A stretch of 64,000 bases of DNA from Polaribacter tangerinus (GTDB taxonomy: Bacteria > Bacteroidota > Bacteroidia > Flavobacteriales > Flavobacteriaceae): NCBI RefSeq assembly GCF_038024095.1, contig NZ_CP150668.1, positions 2,232,001 through 2,296,000 of the forward strand, given 5' to 3'. The position numbers were made by a program, and so were the translations under genes. Each line of letters begins with the position of its first letter. Positions within the stretch are counted from its first letter, which is position 1. This document shows, piece after piece, positions 61,757 to 64,000 of this stretch. The notes under the pieces are model-generated. The model was not told the DNA's origin. It saw nothing but the letters and a program-made list of their open reading frames with translations, and made no database searches.

Positions 61757-62830
61757 CTATACAAACATTTTTTGAAGGAGTCCTTTTTTCCAAGTTTTTG
61801 ATTTATCGATTTGGGTTTCTAATAATTCAATTTGAGTATCTAATTGATTTGAGAAGTTTGAAATTTTAGTCTGTTCTTCATTTGAAGGAATTGAAATGAA
61901 CATTTGAGAATATTCAGAAATCCAATACCTTTTATGTTCGGAAAGAACAAATCTCAAATTTTTCATAATTTCAAAAACAAGTTTGAGGTTATAATTATTT
62001 GACTTTACTGTCAACATCTTCATTGCAGATGACTTCATCTTGAACTCAAAATCTACATAATGAAAAGATGTTGTAAAGTCATCAAAAATTATTGTAGGAA
62101 GATTAGAATATACACCTGTAGTCTCATTAGTATAACCTAAAATAAAGGATTTACCTGCAGTGAGAACAGGAAGGTCGTAACTGTCAGAATAATCGGTTGA
62201 ATCAACCAAATATTTCGTTGGTTGTTCATAATTTAAAACATCTTCTAACCTCTTCTCCTCCCAATCAGGAAATTCGTTACCGTTGTCGTCTTTAAATCGA
62301 ATCTCTTGGTTGAAGATCTTTTTCATCACACCCTTTTTATAGGTTTCCAAAAGGGTCTTTTTCTTCTCTAAAAGTTCAATTCGTTTGTCTACCGCAGTTA
62401 GGAAGTCTGCAATTTTTTGTTGTTCAGGGAGGGATGGGAATTTTATTGGACAATTTAGTACCTCAGACTTTCTAAGATTTGTCTGCCCAACTCCATTATC
62501 AAACTTTAAATAATATTTATGTCTGTTAATTCGGTAAAATAAAAATTTATTCACCTCTGTTTCTGATTTTATCGAACAGATTCTCTGATTGAGAGAGAAA
62601 TAGTCACCCTTTTCAAAATAGTAACACTTTGCAATCGCCTTACCATTAGGTATATCACTCATAACCATACATAGACTGTCATCAGGAATAATGGAAAGTA
62701 CTTTATCCGTATATTTTCGAACAGTACCCTCAGTAGAAATAAATTTAGAATTTACTACTACCACATTTCCATTCTCATCTATTGATCTTTCATGTCCTAC
62801 ACCATTCTGAAAATTAATTACCTTCTTCAA
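61757..62830 (-). CDS. hsdS: type I restriction specificity subunit, interrupted near its start
   Basis: 357 residues from a TTG at 62830. The protein has two target-recognition domains and two conserved helical regions (FPSLPEQQKIADFLTAVDKRIELLEKKKTLLETYKKGVMKKIF in the middle; IPSNEEQTKISNFSNQLDTQIELLETQIDKSKTWKKGLLQKMF at the end), the standard HsdS layout. The true start is probably the ATG at 62899, two bases after hsdM: its first 18 codons encode MSEVKNIPRLRFPSFFNE, the typical HsdS N-terminus. An amber TAG at 62843-62845 stands where Trp (TGG) is expected. Translation may restart at the TTG, losing only about 23 residues. Confidence 0.88.
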   Translation of the reverse strand: MKKVINFQNGVGHERSIDENGNVVVVNSKFISTEGTVRKYTDKVLSIIPDDSLCMVMSDIPNGKAIAKCYYFEKGDYFSLNQRICSIKSETEVNKFLFYRINRHKYYLKFDNGVGQTNLRKSEVLNCPIKFPSLPEQQKIADFLTAVDKRIELLEKKKTLLETYKKGVMKKIFNQEIRFKDDNGNEFPDWEEKRLEDVLNYEQPTKYLVDSTDYSDSYDLPVLTAGKSFILGYTNETTGVYSNLPTIIFDDFTTSFHYVDFEFKMKSSAMKMLTVKSNNYNLKLVFEIMKNLRFVLSEHKRYWISEYSQMFISIPSNEEQTKISNFSNQLDTQIELLETQIDKSKTWKKGLLQKMFV

Positions 62831-62900
62831 TTTGTCCTGTTTCTATTCATTAAAAAATGAAGGAAACCTTAATCTCGGTATGTTTTTTACCTCACTCATA

Positions 62901-64000
62901 TTAAAATGGGGTTGAGATATTAAGTTCTTTACAGAAAGATTGAATGATTTGATTCGTTTCTGATAGATCCTTTTCTAAAGATTGAATCTCACCTGAAACT
63001 TCTTCCAAGTCTACATCCTTTTCCTCTTCAAAAGTGTCTACATATCGAGGGATATTAAGGTTGTAGTCGTTTTCTGCAATTTCTTGAAGGGTCACCACAG
63101 AACTGTACTTATCGATAGATTCTCGGTTGCGGTAGGTATTAACCAATAATTCCACATCTTCATCTCTAAGTTCATTTTGTTTACCAACCTTTATAAAATG
63201 ATCATCTCCACTTGCATCAATAAAAATAATGTCTTCGTCTTGTTCTCTACATTTTTTTAATACAAGAATACATGTAGGAATACCAGTACCAAAGAAGATG
63301 TTTGAGGGTAATCCGATTACTGCATCCAAATAGTTGAGATCTTTGATTAGATATTTTCTAATGACTTCCTCACTTGACCCTCTGAACAAAACTCCGTGCG
63401 GTAAAACGCACGCCATGGTTCCATTATCCGCTAACTGATACACCATGTGTTGCACAAACGCAAAGTCTGCTTTAGATTTTGGTGCAAGTCTACCATATTG
63501 AGAGAATCTCTCATCTGATGCGTACAATGGATTTGCATCACTCTTCCAGTTTAAGGAGAAAGGTGGATTTGCAACAATACCTTCAAATCGTTTATCAAGG
63601 TGTTGTGGATCCTCCAAAGTATCTTCTTGACGAATATCAAAATCACGATAATGAACATCGTGAAGAATCATATTCATTCGTGCAAGGTTAAAGGTTGTTC
63701 GATTGAGTTCTTGTCCGTAGAACTCACCAACCTCTACTTCTCTTGCAACACGAAGTAATAACGATCCTGAACCACAGGTTGGATCGTATACGCTCTTGAG
63801 TTTAGTTTTACCAGTAGTAATAATTTTAGATAGAATCTTAGATACCTGTTGAGGGGTATAGAATTCACCCGCAGATTTTCCTGCACCAGACGCAAACTTT
63901 GCAATTAGGTATTCATACGCATCACCTATTACATCACTCTCAACTTCATCCAATCGAAAGTCAATTTCATCTAAGTAGGTTAGGATATTGACAATGATCT
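62901..64000 (-). CDS. hsdM: type I restriction-modification, M subunit (partial, 5' end outside the window)
   Basis: The frame stays open to the window edge (366 codons visible), so the N-terminus lies beyond 64000. The N6-adenine methyltransferase core is present: FYTPQQVSKIL, the SAM motif DPTCGSGSLLLRVA and the catalytic NPPFSLNW (NPPF), followed by FVQHMVYQLADNGTMACVLPHGVLFRG and GIPTCILVLKK. The C-terminus ends in a coiled region for HsdS binding. It methylates the recognition site bound by HsdS. It is first in the order hsdM-hsdS-hsdR. Confidence 0.93.
   Translation of the reverse strand, partial: IIVNILTYLDEIDFRLDEVESDVIGDAYEYLIAKFASGAGKSAGEFYTPQQVSKILSKIITTGKTKLKSVYDPTCGSGSLLLRVAREVEVGEFYGQELNRTTFNLARMNMILHDVHYRDFDIRQEDTLEDPQHLDKRFEGIVANPPFSLNWKSDANPLYASDERFSQYGRLAPKSKADFAFVQHMVYQLADNGTMACVLPHGVLFRGSSEEVIRKYLIKDLNYLDAVIGLPSNIFFGTGIPTCILVLKKCREQDEDIIFIDASGDDHFIKVGKQNELRDEDVELLVNTYRNRESIDKYSSVVTLQEIAENDYNLNIPRYVDTFEEEKDVDLEEVSGEIQSLEKDLSETNQIIQSFCKELNISTPF

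Noticed and set aside
1..64000. CRISPR arrays, rRNA genes, transposase-type insertion sequences
   Set aside because: I looked for regularly spaced repeats, rRNA-like conserved stretches and DDE transposase genes and saw none; the only recombinases are the two tyrosine and one serine type.

Overview
The window comes from a member of the Flavobacteriaceae (Bacteroidota). The DNA is very AT-rich. It carries the type IX secretion genes porU and porV, the gliding lipoprotein gene gldJ, a fused CcsBA cytochrome c maturation protein, and promoters of the Bacteroidota type (TAnnTTTG with an upstream TTG/TTTG). The species cannot be fixed from sequence alone; a marine Polaribacter/Tenacibaculum-like organism would fit.

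Layout. 1-4.9 kb: the end of a surface-polysaccharide locus (polymerase-like membrane protein fragment, HAD protein, ATP-grasp enzyme, HisC-like aminotransferase, nucleotide-sugar epimerase, glycosyltransferase). 4.9-13.7 kb: a plasmid-like integrated element with two paralogous tyrosine recombinases, a ParB-like protein, an AEP-type primase fused to an SF2 helicase, a small ribbon-helix-helix protein, a membrane HExxH protein, a serine resolvase, and two non-coding stretches rich in palindromes and short repeats. 13.7-20 kb: a second polysaccharide segment with a Fic protein; its last two genes (DegT-type aminotransferase and FlaA1/CapD-type dehydratase) carry visible lesions. 20-44 kb: conserved core genes (BadF-type kinase, murF, gldJ, porU-porV, cdd, truncated globin, ketoacyl synthase III, guaA, LysM lipoprotein, ccsBA, TlpA-like redoxin, methylmalonyl-CoA mutase, ftsB-like, udk, tRNA-Thr).

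44-57 kb: two consecutive minus-strand operons form a light/UV-response cluster. They hold four photolyase/cryptochrome genes of different subfamilies, the small accessory proteins DUF2256 and TIGR03643, folE, a flavin reductase, TspO, a glutathione peroxidase, an SDR protein, a SRPBCC protein, an ABC1/UbiB kinase, a TetR-type regulator and a tandem pair of unrecognised ~70-residue paralogues. The same palindrome, TGTTTAAy-N14-GTTAAACA, stands before both operons at the same distance from a -7-like box. A lipoprotein formylglycine-generating enzyme is divergent from the TetR gene. 58-64 kb: a type I restriction-modification locus (hsdR, hsdS, partial hsdM) that follows a decayed, repeat-bearing non-coding stretch; hsdS has an early amber codon.

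The strongest candidates for something undescribed are the shared palindromic operator of the photolyase regulon with its unknown small paralogues, and the replication module of the integrated element. Single-base lesions in four genes (recombinase start codon, aminotransferase poly-A tract, dehydratase Rossmann glycine, hsdS amber) should first be confirmed as real rather than sequencing errors.
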